Shown one piece after another: positions 14,153 to 14,774 of a stretch of 14,774 nucleotides of DNA (positions are counted from its first letter, which is position 1; each line of letters begins with the position of its first letter). The notes beneath the pieces are model-generated. The model saw only the letters and a program-made list of their open reading frames with translations. It had not been told where the DNA came from and searched no databases. The translations under genes were made by a program, and so were the position numbers. This DNA is from Thiotrichaceae bacterium (lineage in GTDB: Bacteria > Pseudomonadota > Gammaproteobacteria > Thiotrichales > Thiotrichaceae): contig JALVDG010000085.1 in NCBI GenBank assembly GCA_027009095.1, positions 1 through 14,774 of the forward strand, given 5' to 3'.

Positions 14153-14528
14153 TGCCATTGCGTCACTAAAGTATAATGATGATGGCTTAATTCCTGCTAT
14201 CGCACAGCAACACGATACAGGCGAGGTCTTAATGATGGCGTGGATGAACCAAGCCTCCATCGAAGAGACCCTTAAAACAGGGCGAGTCTGTTATTGGTCG
14301 CGTTCACGCCAAGCCTATTGGCGTAAAGGGGAAAGCTCTGGGCAAGTGCAAATGCTCAAAGAGCTACGCATTGATTGCGATGCAGACACCTTGTTAATCA
14401 AAGTCGATCAAACAGGCCCTGCTTGTCATACAGGTCGGCGTAACTGCTTTTATCAAGTAATAGAGGGCGATAATGTGGTGATTGATGCTGAACCATTAAT
14501 TGACCCTGCTGAGTTATACGGCAAATGA
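14121..14528 (+). CDS. hisI: Phosphoribosyl-AMP cyclohydrolase HisI (monofunctional)
   Basis: Opens the adenine ring of phosphoribosyl-AMP in the third step of histidine biosynthesis; zinc-dependent and cytoplasmic. The 135 residues include GLIPAIAQ (22-29), VLMMAWMN (36-43), [20 protein letters not shown] (54-73), LRIDCDAD (82-89) and [13 protein letters not shown] (99-111). C86, C102 and C109 are the expected zinc ligands and D85/D87/D89 the metal-binding aspartates. No HisE domain follows, so HisE must be encoded elsewhere. The start at ATG 14121 lies 32 nt inside the preceding gene but is well supported by GAGGA (14108-14112) 8 nt upstream, and no nearer in-frame ATG, GTG or TTG exists before the conserved region. 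It overlaps yidD by 4 nt. Confidence 0.95.
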   Translation: MCANSQVKSSDAIASLKYNDDGLIPAIAQQHDTGEVLMMAWMNQASIEETLKTGRVCYWSRSRQAYWRKGESSGQVQMLKELRIDCDADTLLIKVDQTGPACHTGRRNCFYQVIEGDNVVIDAEPLIDPAELYGK

Positions 14529-14749
14529 AAAAAATATTGATGATTATTATTCGTGGCTATCAGCTATTTCTTAGCCCTTTGTTGGGCAATAATTGTCGCT
14601 ATGCACCGACTTGCTCGCACTACACTCATCAAGCCATTGCTCAACACGGTGCAATCAAAGGCACATTTATGGGTGTTAAACGTATTTTACGTTGCCACCC
14701 TTGGGCTGAGGGTGGATACGACCCTGTTCCAGAAAAAAAGAAGTTATAA
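14525..14749 (+). CDS. yidD: Membrane protein insertion efficiency factor YidD
   Basis: A 74-residue membrane-associated protein that assists YidC/Sec-dependent insertion of inner-membrane proteins. An N-terminal amphipathic/hydrophobic segment [15 protein letters not shown] (7-21) is followed by [28 protein letters not shown] and GGYDPVP, all diagnostic of the family, including its three conserved cysteines. The start overlaps the hisI stop in an ATGA arrangement with no strong ribosome site, so translational coupling is likely. The usual home of yidD is between rnpA and yidC; here it ends a DUF971-hisI operon, and neither of those genes is in view. The C terminus EKKKL is short compared with E. 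coli. Confidence 0.94.
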   Translation: MKKILMIIIRGYQLFLSPLLGNNCRYAPTCSHYTHQAIAQHGAIKGTFMGVKRILRCHPWAEGGYDPVPEKKKL

Positions 14750-14774
14750 ACGACAAGCTTGCCAGTTTTGGCTG

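Overview
The window is an AT-rich bacterial chromosome segment whose gene set points to a gammaproteobacterium. The evidence is the ygfB // (ZapB-like)-zapA divergent pair, a type I gshA with a TTG start, hslVU followed by a DUF971 gene, and a 1284-residue DUF3683 flavo-iron-sulfur protein. The AT-rich composition and the dispersed TAGGGTG...CACCCTA repeats would fit a sulfur-oxidiser or Thiotrichales-like lineage, but that placement is a guess. No phage, plasmid, CRISPR or transposase gene was seen, and no rRNA or tRNA gene was recognised.

Layout. Positions 1-1577 (+) hold msrP, whose 5' end lies outside the window, and msrQ, the periplasmic methionine-sulfoxide repair pair. Positions 1636-6137 (-) hold ygfB followed by a very large FAD/4Fe-4S oxidoreductase that converges on msrQ. 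Positions 6335-7349 (+) hold a short coiled-coil ZapB-like gene, zapA and a low-molecular-weight protein tyrosine phosphatase, packed with gaps of 6 and 4 nt. The phosphatase sits where many gammaproteobacteria keep the 6S RNA gene. Positions 7679-9987 (+) hold gshA (glutathione synthesis, step 1) and a short signal peptidase I. Positions 10330-11409 (+) hold a lipoprotein of unknown function, with seven Arg-rich hexapeptide repeats and a conserved domain carrying a lysozyme-like Glu...GIGH signature. Positions 11563-13458 (+) hold hslV and hslU behind a heat-shock (sigma-32 type) promoter. Positions 13787-14749 (+) hold a DUF971 gene, hisI and yidD, each overlapping the next.

The genes are mostly housekeeping: envelope and redox repair (msrPQ, gshA), division (zapA), protein export (lepB, yidD), proteolysis (hslVU) and histidine synthesis (hisI). 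The unusual material lies in the gaps. Positions 9988-10329 and 13459-13786 contain several foldback repeats: a 75-bp element with 13-bp terminal inverted repeats, a 166-bp MITE-like element, a 33-bp hairpin that looks like its internal-deletion derivative, and a 23-bp perfect hairpin. No complete new multi-gene system is visible. The best leads are the Arg-repeat lipoprotein, the zapA-phosphatase operon and the foldback repeat family.
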